Position numbers and translations under genes: made by a program. From Amyloporia xantha (Eukaryota; Basidiomycota; Agaricomycetes; Polyporales; Adustoporiaceae): 64,000 nucleotides of DNA. The DNA lies in contig JAYKKR010000033.1 in the NCBI GenBank assembly GCA_036971615.1, positions 62,001 through 126,000 of the forward strand, given 5' to 3'. Shown one piece after another: positions 36,201 to 46,303 of the stretch. Under the pieces are notes generated by a model. The model did not search any database. It saw only the letters and a program-made list of their open reading frames with translations, and was not told the DNA's origin. How positions within the stretch are numbered: the first letter of the stretch is position 1; every line of letters starts with the position of its first letter.

Positions 36201-37494
36201 CCGGTTTGGAGCCTGCCCAAAAATTCATAGTGTCCCCATGGGCACTATAGCAGCCTCCTTGGTCAATAATGGTACGTGGAGCAAAGAAACGATGAGACGC
36301 TTCAGGAATATAAAGGACAGATTTAAGAGTCAGGTTGACAATGATTCCGTCACTATTCTGATGTCGCAGAAGAACTATTCCAACACCTTTGATATCTATG
36401 GTCTTATCTGCGCCGGCTAAGTGCGCATGACCAGGTACTGGAAATTCATGATAGTGATCAAAATCTTCAAAGACGTTTGTGACATGTGAAGTACAACCTG
36501 AATCAACCATCCATCTTGCGATCTCATCTCCCACATGGTACAGGGAAAGGTCAATTGATTTGGACGAAGAAGATGCTACCGTTACATCTGGTACAGATTC
36601 TATAAGAAGATTATTGACTTTTGCACCAGAATTCTGTCCCTGTCCTTGTGAAGCTCCATTATTACCATTATTTTGACCGTGATTCTGTCCACTTCCCTTA
36701 TTATTTCCACCTTGATTACCGCCTTGCTTGCCCTTGCCTTTGCCCTGCTTATTCCCCTTTTGAGGTGGCTTTCCATCAGGCCAATGGTTCTCAGTCGAAT
36801 GATTAGTCTTCCCGCAGATATTACGTTTCTTTGGGAGACGAGTAGTCGACGAGACGCGAGAGACATTAGCATTTTTAGAGGCCTGATGTCTAGCTTCTTC
36901 CTCAATAATTTTGGGGATGACATCTGCTGGTTTAAGTGTAGAAAGGTCTGTGACTGTAGCCAGCAGAGTCGAAGCAATGGTCTGATAAGAATTGGGCAAG
37001 GCGTTGACAATAATGAGGGCAGCAAATTGATCTGAGATGGCAATCCCAGCATCAACGGTACGACTACGAATTTCCTCAAGTGCTGTTATCTGAGGGCGAA
37101 GAGGTTGGGCATCGTCAAAGCGAGTATTGAATAATTGTTGAAAGTAGACGAATGCACCAACAGCACCAGGTTTGGCATACTGATCTTTGATTGCTTTCCA
37201 CGCTGCAGCAGCAGTGGTAGTATTGCCAATGAGGAATTGTAGCGAGGAGGAAATATAGATGGTCATTAAACCAAGTGCCTTGTCATTTTTCTCATCCCAA
37301 GCAGCCTGGATTGTAGGGAGGTCTTCTCCAGCAGCTGCAGCAGTAGGACGAGGAAGAGGTGTGCCTGAATTCCCTTCAACAATGTTCCAGGAACCAGACC
37401 ATCTAAAAACACCTCGCATGGCGTTAGACCAGGCAATATAGTTTGTACCATCAAAAATGGGAATGGTGGAGGTAGGAATCTTGGAGGGATCCAT
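33249..37494 (-). pseudogene. Copia gag-pol polyprotein, two frameshifts
   Basis: Starts MDPSKIPTSTIPIFDGTNY (Gag). The Gag zinc knuckle is degenerate (NICGKTNHSTENHW, lacking two Cys positions). Protease WMVDSGCTSHVT is near residue 323. The integrase zinc domain is WHQRFGH..CAGCALGK, and the catalytic core starts at HSDLVEM and continues SPQQNGRAER. RT has AMDVKTAFLYG and YVDD (split by the second break), and RNase H has SSTEAEYMALSD. The frame is lost at 35731-35736 (integrase) and at 34223-34228 (RT, beside YVDD); one extra G at each place would restore it. Everything else is open over about 1415 codons, so it was active very recently or the breaks are homopolymer miscalls. Confidence 0.9.
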
Positions 37495-37499
37495 GGCGA

Positions 37500-37940
37500 T
37501 CAGAATAAAATGTCAGGGTGAGTGTCAGACTGAAGGAGATAGGCGATGGAAGGTGATCGAGGAATTGATGGAATAGATTGAGGAATTGATGGAGGCGATC
37601 GATCTGGTTTAACCTCTTTAACTTCTTGATCAAAAGGATCGGATCGAAGAAGTATAGCCCAAAATGTAATGGAGAGGTTTGGAAAGTACTCTTCACTGTC
37701 AGTGTGATGAAGAGAGTTACTTTCAATATTGTATGGAAAATAACCAAGATCGTCGTCTGTAAGACCACCAATATAATCGCCTGCGTAAGGGAATTTCCAG
37801 CTATAATCTGTTGGGTAGACAGATATAAGCTGTACTGGCTCTGGTGAAGATCCCTCTAAGTCGCCTGACTGAGATTGATCTGCCACTGGATCAGCTGCTT
37901 CTAATAAAGAAGTCAACGTCTCTAGCTCAAAGATGGACAC
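37500..37940 (-). CDS. Copia extra ORF upstream of gag (146 residues)
   Basis: An open frame from MSIFELETLTSLLEAADP to SDTHPDILF, ending just before the gag ATG (its stop TGA at 37500-37502; gag starts at 37494). It is acidic (DDDLGYFPYN, HTDSEEYF) with a Ser/Pro-rich C-terminus (SIPQSIPSIPRSPS) and has no cysteines. It lies within the element's leader and is not shared with the host. I know of no standard copia product here. It could be a regulatory small protein, or an upstream ORF that limits gag translation by termination-reinitiation across about 3 nt. Confidence 0.5.
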   Translation of the reverse strand: MSIFELETLTSLLEAADPVADQSQSGDLEGSSPEPVQLISVYPTDYSWKFPYAGDYIGGLTDDDLGYFPYNIESNSLHHTDSEEYFPNLSITFWAILLRSDPFDQEVKEVKPDRSPPSIPQSIPSIPRSPSIAYLLQSDTHPDILF

Positions 37941-38380
37941 TTATTGAAGTGAACCTTTGTCCCAGCTAGCCGAAATAGCCAAGACGCAGGGTAGAGTCGA
38001 GGGAAGTGAGCGATCGAGACGAGACTATGCCGCAGAGGGTATTGCCCAAGGCCTAGCTAGCTACTGTATAGTACTTCTATCTACAGCTACCTATGGAGCC
38101 GCAGAGTTTTGCTTCGCAGTTGCCTGAGGGCCCTGTTACGCCTTTGACTATTTCGCGTAAGGTGCCTTATTCCCAGGAGAGGATTTGGACCTCTAAGAGC
38201 CGCCCACTGAAGTGCAGACTCCCAAGAGTTCGTCACAAAACTAAGGACTGTGTACTTACGTAGTCTACTAAGGGGCCTTATAAGAAGAAGGCAATAGAAG
38301 GGGTAAATGCGCAAAAGAGAAAGTGAAAGCGCAAATAAAAGAGTGAAGACAGATGACTGCACAGTAGTCAGACAGATTAG

Positions 38381-38398
38381 AGCGCGGGGCTCATAACC
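38381..38398 (-). other. Primer-binding site, half initiator tRNA-Met
   Basis: The plus-strand sequence AGCGCGGGGCTCATAACC directly beside the 5' LTR reads like the 5' side and anticodon loop (CTCATAA) of initiator tRNA-Met. The primer would then be a cleaved tRNA half, as in Drosophila copia, not the tRNA 3' end; no TGG is present at the LTR edge. Confidence 0.7.
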
Positions 38399-38702
38399 TG
38401 TTGAGCGCAGACTATAGAGGAGAGGAGGCTAATCCGTCTTGTATTCTAGTGGGCTGTGAGGCCCGGCTTATATACATGCATGAAAGGCTCTTTAGTAATC
38501 GTATCTAGAAACCTATAGAATATCTTAGTAAGATATGAAGTCATAATGAAATCATAGTGGAGATTTCTTAGTAAGAAAGTGGAGCCTATGAAGTAAGACA
38601 AGAACATACTATGGAACGTCATAGAACATCATAGAAATGAGTAAGTACTGACTACCAAGTATGGAAGTGCGACTACTATAGTTGGAAACTGATCGTTCAA
38701 CA
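38399..38702 (-). repeat. Copia 5' LTR
   Basis: 304 bp, TG...CA termini, followed by target duplication GTGCC at 38703-38707. It contains a TATATA-type motif near 38469. Confidence 0.95.
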
Positions 38703-39184
38703 GTGCCATGTCAGAAGCATGCCAGACTGCGTATGTTATCGACAGGCGTTCCACCCGCGTCCATCGGCCTGCAAACATCGCCGCAAATGTGCTCAGATGA
38801 GGGATCGGCTTAGGCAGGACAGATTTGGTGCCCCGTACATCCACATAGAGCGGCCCCTTCCACAGATTTCTAATATCCTGTGCAACCTGCACAACTTCGT
38901 CTCGATTGTCAAAGCGCATCAACGAAGGTAGGTTATAGCGGCTTCTAGGTCTCCACAACTTGCAGACCAGCATGCAGGTCACCAGCGTACTGTAGTCACC
39001 CTTCAGGCAATCGATGATGGAGTCCCAAATTTCGGGAGGAAGGATTGGCAACATGGCGACTTCCGATTTGACCGGCGATGCGAGACCCGAGGGAATAAAT
39101 GAGGATGAACGAGAGCCTACATGACCTCTGTTCAAGTCGATCCAGCGATACTGAAGCAGTTCAGACTCACAGTGAATAACTGGC

Positions 39185-42100
39185 AGTCTTCGGAGTAAGT
39201 ACCCGCAGACGTAATGTGCTACGCGGTGGTCCTGAATCTGCGTACAGAGATTGTTCGCTAGCAATCGCAATGACGGCGGGAGGTAAAGGCAGGTGTGTCT
39301 CAAGGGAAGACCATAAGCTGGACGGAGAGAGTAGCGGGCAACACTAGATGAGGGTGGGGTGTGATATGCGGGCAGAGTTTACGGTGCGTGTATGATAGGC
39401 CTATGTATTAGTGGTTTGCACGGCCTGTGCCGCCTCGAGCTTGCCTCGAGGCAGCGAGACGCGGAGGGGGACTCTAGGGATCTGTACTCGTCGATTGAGC
39501 GTATCAAGATACAGCCTCAGCGCTCGGGTCTCCGCGACTCCGTGTTCGTCAATTATGAGAAGCGCGATGTTGGGTAGTGCATAAGTCCGACCATTGACAC
39601 CTAGTGTCGCGTCCTCTGCCCTGCAACTCTTTGCCTGTGCAATTTCTCGAATTAGCATCATCCGACATCATATCCGGGAGCTGTGCTGTCCAATTCTCGT
39701 CGTCAACACGCTCGTCTAGTAGCATGAATGAACCCCATCAGCACTTTTGCATATTCCTGACACCCTGACAGCCCTGACATAATCTTGTCAGGCTGTCAGA
39801 GCTGTCAGGCCACAGGGACATTAGTTTAAAACCGAATATAATATGGAAAATAAAATGCACTCATACAGAATTGAACCCCAAGACTTAGATAAACAAGAAG
39901 TAAACATTAAGTATAACCACTACACCACAAGGCCATAAATATATCAAACTACTTAAACATTATGCTCTGAAGTTTCTCCAAGGGTTTCAATCTATTTGGA
40001 CTTCAACAAATTTCGACTTTTTGACTTCTTTTATATTGAGTCAATTTAAGCCAGATTAGGGAAATACCAATTCAGATACAGACCTATGCAATGCTGATTA
40101 TCTTCAAAACAATGTCAACTAGTAGTATTGCATAGACTCCACCATTATAATATATCAGGTTGCATGTAATTCCAAGCCTTGTTAGAGTGCACATATTTGA
40201 AGACCCTTGGGGGTTAATTATGATATATTGATTAAATAGTTAGCTTTAAAGAAGCTCTTATGGTGTAGTGGTTATGTTGCACTCATACTTATCATATATA
40301 TTAATGCATGAGTTCAATTCCTGTGAATGGCATTTTATTTTCAGAGTTTTAGTTAGTTCTCTGACAAACACTGACAACCCTGAGCATCCTGACGGGTTTT
40401 TTCTGATGGAGTATCTAACCCAAACTGACAGCTGGTGTCCTGACATCCCTGACAGGTCCTGAAAGGCCCTGACAAGCCATTTGTCAGGGCTGTCAGGGCA
40501 TTTGCAGAAGTTCTGATGCCGGATCCTTGTGTAAACGTGACATAGATATTCTTGCCCTACCGCGTCCACCCGCTTGTGACAAAGAGCTCTCGCTGCAATG
40601 ACCACAGCTGCCTGCCCTTCGGCGACCGAAAAATGTGTACGGCCAGAACCCCAACAACACTCCGCCTCATCCACTGACCAATGAAGATCTGTCTTCGAAT
40701 GTTTGTCTCCCAACTCCAAGAGCTCTCATATCAGATTGACACGATGCTATGGTGGGACATCGATATCGGAAGTGCCGACTCTGGCCGCCATCGTGCGTTA
40801 GAGTCACATTCCTCGGCCTTGCACCCCTCATTTTCTGTCACAGTAACATGGCTATATCGCCGTATAGGCATTCTGTGGATTCAATTCGGAGGGGGACCGA
40901 ACATACACGCACCAGTCTTCTCGTATGTTGCAGACTAAGCCGTCCATATGCTTCCATCCAGTGAGCGTGTCCTGTGCAAGATTCAAGATACATATGTTCG
41001 ACCGTCGGTGCTACGCAGGCATACATCCTGTAAGAAGATTGCTGAACATAACTTTTAGTGGCGCATCGGCATAGTCATTCGAGTCGACTGGGCATACTTA
41101 CAGCAGCTGGGAACCCTCGTCTATCAGGATGTAAGACGCACAGTGCACGCTATCCCCATAACACAGACGATACGAGGTTCGAGCAAAGTTCGCGGTTTGC
41201 CACCCTCGTTCGTGAAACTCGTCCCGGTATATGCAATGGTAGAGGATTCAGATTTACAGAAAGATAGCAGGTTAGTCCGACGGCGCTATCCATTGACTGC
41301 GCCCCACACCGTGGTCGGTCCCTCTACCGCGCTAGAAATTCACATGCACTGGAAACCGCGCACATAGTCCAGCCTCAGTTACCTTCGCTCGATTCGCTGT
41401 GACATCCTATGGGAGCTACCAGTCCCCACTCCTTCATGTACGTCCCTTGTCACATACCTGGCATGCAGAGCCTATTGTACACGCCGTACGACACGGAGAA
41501 AGTGATGCTTTGATTTGCTGCTGATATGAAGGGAGCACCTTCCGTGCGCCGTAATATGTATGAGGAAATTGAGGTCCATTTCTCTGATGCAGACCGTGAA
41601 TATTGCCCACCTGGATGAGTGCTGGAGACTGTAAAAAGCAGTCCACTCGTATTCGATAGTTAAACGCTGATGATGAGTTACGACGAGATGACCGGGATAT
41701 CGCATCAACGGAGAGATCCAGGAACACAGATATGAAATGGCAGAGGACGTTGCATGTACAGAATGACGTGCAGACATAAAGCTAAGCGGGGGGAATGGGA
41801 CGTACGCCGCGGTTTCCTAGTTTGCGAGGGAATATGCTACAACGAGGAAGGGGTGAGATAGCCCACAAGTCATGATGAGATGATGACAAGACTAGTAAAA
41901 AGCTCACAGCTAGATCTAAGCATAAAAGCCCGTAGGCCAGGAAAGGGCTGTAGGAGGAAGAAGGAATGGTCGGAGGATCTGCAGACATAGAGGGATAAAG
42001 ACGTGGAATATGCACGCTAGCTTATAACAGTGGTACTGATGCAGAAGCGGGAACCGTCGAGGTACGAGATGGGTCATAGAGGTGTCAAGAGATGAGCGCT

Positions 42101-42370
42101 AGCACTGCCGACTCGGAGGTATGCAGACGAAGAGATGATCAAGCTGGCAAGTCAGAGGGCAGAAAGAGAAGATGGAGGTAAATAGCTAGCTGAAAATGAG
42201 CGCTGCAGAGTAGCACGGAACGAGAAGACACAACTGCAGATCCTAATACTAGCCTCACTGGACATCCACCTCGACGATGATGGCCACGACCGACGCCCGA
42301 CGTCGTTGGGGCACGTGATTCCCGATCAGGCGATTGGGATGATGACGTTTCTCCTTTCTCAAGGTGGGCT
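39185..42370 (+). repeat. Relic copy e, head-to-head with FB5
   Basis: Starts about 130 bp from the FB5 ATG. The landmarks repeat those of copies a and d: GGTGGTCCTGAATC, GTTCGCTAGC, CCTATGTATTAGTGG, TTGCCTCGAGGCA (39441), a degenerate RPLPCNSLPVQFLE (about 39605) and the end GGGGCACGTGATTCCCGATC (about 42312). The copy is expanded by the tRNA-like foldback at 39756-40498. 40504-41800 is too diverged to align by eye. No functional frame is seen; short frames at 40258-40719 (-) and 40681-40938 (+) lack motifs. Confidence 0.55.
39756..40498. mobile_element. Foldback element with two outward tRNA-like modules
   Basis: Ends consist of inverted arrays of CCCTGACA/TGTCAGGG (left 39756-39812, right ~40360-40498; shared terminal CCCTGACAGCCCTGACA). 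Inside, each arm has a pol III-type promoter pointing outward. Left, minus strand: A box TGGTGTAGTGGTTA at 39914-39927 and B box GGTTCAATTC around 39868-39879. Right, plus strand: A box at 40261-40274 and B box AGTTCAATTCC at 40311-40321. Both are followed by a matching ATTTTATTTTC. The acceptor stems do not pair, so these are tRNA-derived, not tRNA genes. The centre is AT-rich and non-coding. A clear target duplication was not found. Confidence 0.6.
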
Positions 42371-42843
42371 GCCTCCGCGTTTGCCTGAGATAACTGTTTT
42401 TTTAATGTTGTGATGCCTCAGAGGTACCCTGCACTGCACGAAATCCAAAATTACCCACGCTGGGAATTTGCCCAGAGTCCGCACATTCTGCCTAGATGCC
42501 ATGTAGATTCCGCGCCAATGTCACATTTCCTGTAGTCTTACAGTATTAAGCTCACTCCGGGCTCATTCTGGCCCCATACTGACCTGAGTGCCTGCTGTTC
42601 TCGGCCTAGGTAGGCCCCCTCCAGTAGTTACTTAATATTATTTGCACAATTTTCGGGATATCTGACTTATGCATGCAAAGCCTAAGAGCACGTGACCCAT
42701 AACGCGTCGCGTCGCGCGTTGATCATCGCTACCGCATTCATCCCGCTGTCGTCTTGCCTCTCTCTGCCTCACGCTAAGACGCACTGAATACTCAGCTTCG
42801 TTCCGGCACTCACTCACACCGTTTTTGCATCAAATACCACCAA
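42371..42843. other. Spacer between relic e and the foldback element
   Basis: Mixed sequence. A GCGTCGCGTCGCGCG stretch near 42700 is the only local oddity. No gene supported. Confidence 0.4.
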
Positions 42844-44749
42844 CTTATGTACACCTGATGCACCAACATGACGGGTAGGCCCAGGAACGCTTATGCACCA
42901 GGCAGCGCATTGGCCTGGCTGTTGATGCATCACTTCCTGGGGCTCCGCCGAAACCTCCGGGGCCTCCTCCCTTTCGCCGTAGGGCCCCTTCGGCATCACA
43001 GCTAGTTACTATATCTGGTAGGTACGTATCCCGAGGGCCCTGGGTCATTCAATATATGGCAGACCAGATATTCTAGGGTATTTCGGGCTCAAATAAATCA
43101 CGAAAATTCACAAAAATATACATTTTATTCCAGTGACTACAGGGTACCTACAGATTACACTACATCAAAACTACAGTATTTAGGTAAGTCCTGATGAGCA
43201 GGTAGGTGAGCAGCGGGAGTGGGAGCGGGCAGTGGCGAGAACGGGTGCGCAGCAGTTGGGCACGTGCACAAGCGAGCGAGCGGGGTGTCGGCAGGGTGAA
43301 CGAGTGGGGACGGCTCGAGCGTCGAGCGGGCAGGGATGGTCAAGCGAGCGGGGATGGATTGAGTGTCGGGTGGGTGAGTGAGCAGGGACGGGTTGAGTGA
43401 GCAAGGACGGGGCGAGCGAGCAGGGATGAGAGGAGCGAGAGTGCGCGCAGCGCGGGACGTACGGGCGGCACGGTAGAGGTGATGAGCAGCAGCGTTCGAA
43501 CGTGCGAGCGGCGGGGCAGAACACACGAGCGGCGGAACGGGGGCGGACGAGCGGCGGGATGGGGGCAGACGAACGGCGAGGTGGGACGTATGAGCGGTGG
43601 GTAGGGGCAGAGGAACGGCGGGGTGGAATGTGCAAGCAGCGCGGGGGACGTACGGGCGGTGGGGTCGGACGTACGAGCGGCGGGTGGGGGCAGAAGAATG
43701 GCGGGGTGGGACATACGAGCGGCGGGGTGGAATGTGCGAGCGGCGCGGGGGACGTACGGGCGGTGCGGTGAGGTCATGAGCGGTTGGGACGTACGAGCGG
43801 CGGGGGTCGGACACGCGAGCAGCGCACAGCGCGGCGGGGGCAGACAAGCAAAAGGGGTGGATGAGCTGCGGGGGTGGATGAGCAAGCAACGGTGGGGCAG
43901 AACGTGTGAGCGGCGAGCGAGCGGCGCAGTGGGGATGGGATGCGCGAGCGGCCGGGCGGTGCAGTGCAGTCGGTACTGGGCAGACATGCGGAGCAGGGCG
44001 TCCACGGGGTTGGCTAGCGGGCGTGCAGTTAGCACGGGAGCTCCTAGTGTACAAATCAGCAGTGAAGAAATAAAATGAAAGCAAGAAACTCGTACCTTTT
44101 CACGCTGCTCGCAGGCAGCAGCGGAACATCGTCGACGTCGTGGATGATGTCGAGCAGACGACCATCGCTGGCGAGTCGCTGTTGGCGCACACTACGGGAA
44201 CAGCCGGATTACCCGATTTGGGTATGTGGCTGCTGTGCTGCTCGTACTGAACAGCGAGTACGAAGATTTCGAGCAAATATATTTCGTATATAAGTCATAC
44301 AAAGTACTCATAATGTGTTTGATAGTCTATATACTAGTTTTGTGGATATTCCTGTGCTTCCTCAGACAGCTATATACAAAACATGTCTATTTTGGGTCAA
44401 GAATGACCGAAAATTGGCATGTTTTGGTGTATATCATCAATACTAGGCCATGCAGTAGTAGAAGAAAACATACCCTGTCATATAAAGTATGGAGAAATAA
44501 ACTATATTTATGTTTGGTGTGGAGAGATCAACGTTTGCGGCCGCGATGTTCGAAACGGCCGTGTAAGTAGGCTAGCGAACGTTTCAAGCAGCGAGTTGCG
44601 CCTGGCTGAGTGCGCCACCCACTGGCTGCGCCACGCCTCGGCCGACTCGGGCCTCTTCCTCAACACACACTCTTCGTCCTGTATCGCTCAAATTCGGTGA
44701 GTCTATTCTAATACTATTGAAATGTCCTCACATGAATTTTTGAGGAGAT

Positions 44750-44781
44750 GGAAGCACTATTGAGAACGCAATAGTGCTTCC
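44750..44781. repeat. Perfect 13-bp hairpin near the foldback centre
   Basis: GGAAGCACTATTG, loop AGAACG, CAATAGTGCTTCC. It lies beside the start of the right half of the foldback element. A transcript would form a stable stem. Confidence 0.8.
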
Positions 44782-45105
44782 GCCACTTTAAGACGAGTGT
44801 AAGATGTTTAAGACGCCTTCTAGATTAGGTATACCGGCATCTCCCGGACTGCCAGAGGTGACGCGTCACCCTTGGTCTGCTCGACGACGACGACGACGAC
44901 GACGCCGTCGTCATCCCGCTGCTGCCTGCGAGCAGCGTCCAAAAGTAAGTTCATTTCGTTTTGTTTTGCAGCTTTGGAAAAGTACTGACATCTTGTTGTT
45001 TAGCATCAATGGTGTCCGTACGCCGTCGCCTATGATCGCGCTGGCCACCTCCCCGACCTTCGACGATTGCCTCCTGCTCCATCCGTCCATGTACATCCTG
45101 CCCAC

Positions 45106-45420
45106 GCTCGTCCCACCGACGCTCGTACGGTCCCCGCTCGTCCCACCGACGCTCGTACGGTCCCCGCTCGTCCCACCGACGCTCGTACGGTCCCCGCTCG
45201 TCCTGCCGATGCGCGCCCCGCCGACGTTCGTACGGCCCGTGCCCGTCCCGCCGCTGCTCGCCCTGCCCGTGCCCGTCCCGCCATTGCTCGCCCTGCCCGT
45301 GCCCGTCCCGCCATTGCTCGCCCTGCCCGTGCCCGTCCCGCTGCTGCTCACCCAGCCCGTGCCCGTCCCGCCATTGCTCGTACAGCCCGTGCCCGTTCCG
45401 CCGCTGCTCGTAAGGCCCAT
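45106..45420 (+). repeat. 30-bp minisatellite in the right foldback arm
   Basis: Three near-identical 30-bp units built on GACGCTCGTACGGTCCCC (45106-45195), then about six 30-bp units built on CCCGTGCCCGTCCCGCC (45239-45418). The period is ten codons, which explains the long open frames on both strands. Confidence 0.85.
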
Positions 45421-46303
45421 GCTCGTCCCGCCCGTGCTCGTTCCGCCGACGCTCGTACGGCCCATGTCCATCCTGCCCGTGCTCGTTCCGCCGACGCTCG
45501 TCCCACTCATATCCATTCCGCCCATGCTCGTCCTGCCGACACTTGTACGGCCCATGTCCGTCCCGCCCGTGCTCATCCCGCCTGCGCTCGTCCCATCCGC
45601 GCTCGCTCGCCCCCTCCACGCTCGCCGCCCTGCCTATGCTCGTCCCGCCGCTGCTCGTACGGCCCACGCTCATCCTGCCGACACTTGTACGGCCCATGTC
45701 CGTCCCGCCCGTGCTCATCCCGCCCGTGCTCATCCCGCCTGCGCTCGCTTGCCCCCTCCACGCTCGCTTGCTCGATCCGCGCTCACTTCCCCCCATCCGT
45801 GGTCGCCCGCTTGCCCGGTCCCCACTCGCTTGCCCGGCCACGCTTGGGTCTCCCCGTCCCCCCGTAGGTGCTCGCTCGGCCTGCGCTCGCCCGGCCCTCC
45901 CCCCTCGCTCGATCTGCATTCGCTTACACTGCAGCAGGCCGGGGGCTATATACAATTCTTCATATTTGTATTGTTATAGCCTGTAGCTACTGTAGCTACT
46001 GAAAAAAATAAAAATCTATTTTTTTGCTATTTTTATACAGTTTTTGATGCCCAAATGAGTCTGTGGCACCAAAATACGAATTTCGCTGTAAGATAAAAAT
46101 GGCCTAGGGTGTTTCTAATAGATATCTACTACATATGGTAATAAGCCGTGATGCCGAAGGGGGCCTACGGCGAATGCTAGGATGCCCCGGAGGTTCCGGC
46201 GAAGCCCCAGGAAGTGATGCATCAACAGCCAGGCCAATGCGCTGCCTGGTGCATAAGCATTCCTGGGCCTACCCGTCATGTTGGTGCATCATTAGTACAT
46301 AAG

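Larger units (their letters stand above)
32919..38702 (-). mobile_element. Ty1/copia LTR retrotransposon
   Basis: 5784 bp, read on the minus strand: 5' LTR 38399-38702, primer site 38381-38398, small ORF 37500-37940, gag-pol 33249-37494, purine tract, 3' LTR 32919-33222. Domain order protease, integrase, RT, RNase H defines copia. Target duplication GTGCC (32914-32918, 38703-38707). The LTRs are 304 bp with one difference that I can find, so the insertion is recent. It sits in exon 1 of FB5 in the same orientation as the gene. Confidence 0.95.
31288..39054 (-). pseudogene. F-box/LRR-like paralogue FB5, split by a copia element and a MITE
   Basis: The 5' part of exon 1 (39054-38703; LPPEIWDSIIDCLKGDYSTL, CMLVCKLWRPRSRYNL) is separated by the 32919-38702 retrotransposon from its continuation at 32918-32485 (PHIFLYLSTFSTITNLKL...). 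Exon 2 (32414-31819) holds a second insertion at 31913-32127. Exon 3 is probably 31288-31711. Taking out both insertions with their duplicated bases gives a continuous frame of 528 codons with the same intron phases as FB2 and FB4, so both insertions hit a working gene. Exon 3 here is much longer (424 nt) than in FB2 (109 nt), and its frame is poorly conserved between copies. Confidence 0.82.
42844..46303. mobile_element. 3.46-kb foldback element
   Basis: Outer arms 42844-43010 and 46137-46303 are inverted copies (CTTATGTAC.., GATGCACCAACATGACGGGT.., CTTCGGCATCAC..), clearly homologous with a few percent mismatches. Further in, both arms carry the same feature in inverted order: a short exon-like piece with CCGCTGCTGCCTGCGAGCAG (about 44105-44125 on minus, 44918-44937 on plus) followed on the outer side by a GC-rich tandem region (43190-44060 and 45040-45930). 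Proline/arginine-rich frames through these tandem regions exist on both strands and are probably not proteins. No transposase is recognised and no clean target duplication was found. It may be a non-autonomous foldback transposon or two elements inserted tail to tail. Confidence 0.65.

Noticed and set aside
39868..40321. Two functional tRNA genes
   Set aside because: A and B boxes are present, but acceptor and anticodon stems do not pair and the T arm lacks the usual GGTTCGA; better read as tRNA-derived element modules.
40258..40719. 153-codon ORF on the minus strand
   Set aside because: It crosses the border of the tRNA-like foldback element and has no recognisable domain.
43155..45979. Long proline/arginine-rich ORFs at 43155-44084 (-) and 44804-45979 (+)
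   Set aside because: They follow from 30-bp (ten-codon) GC-rich tandem repeats that leave several frames open on both strands; no conserved protein feature.
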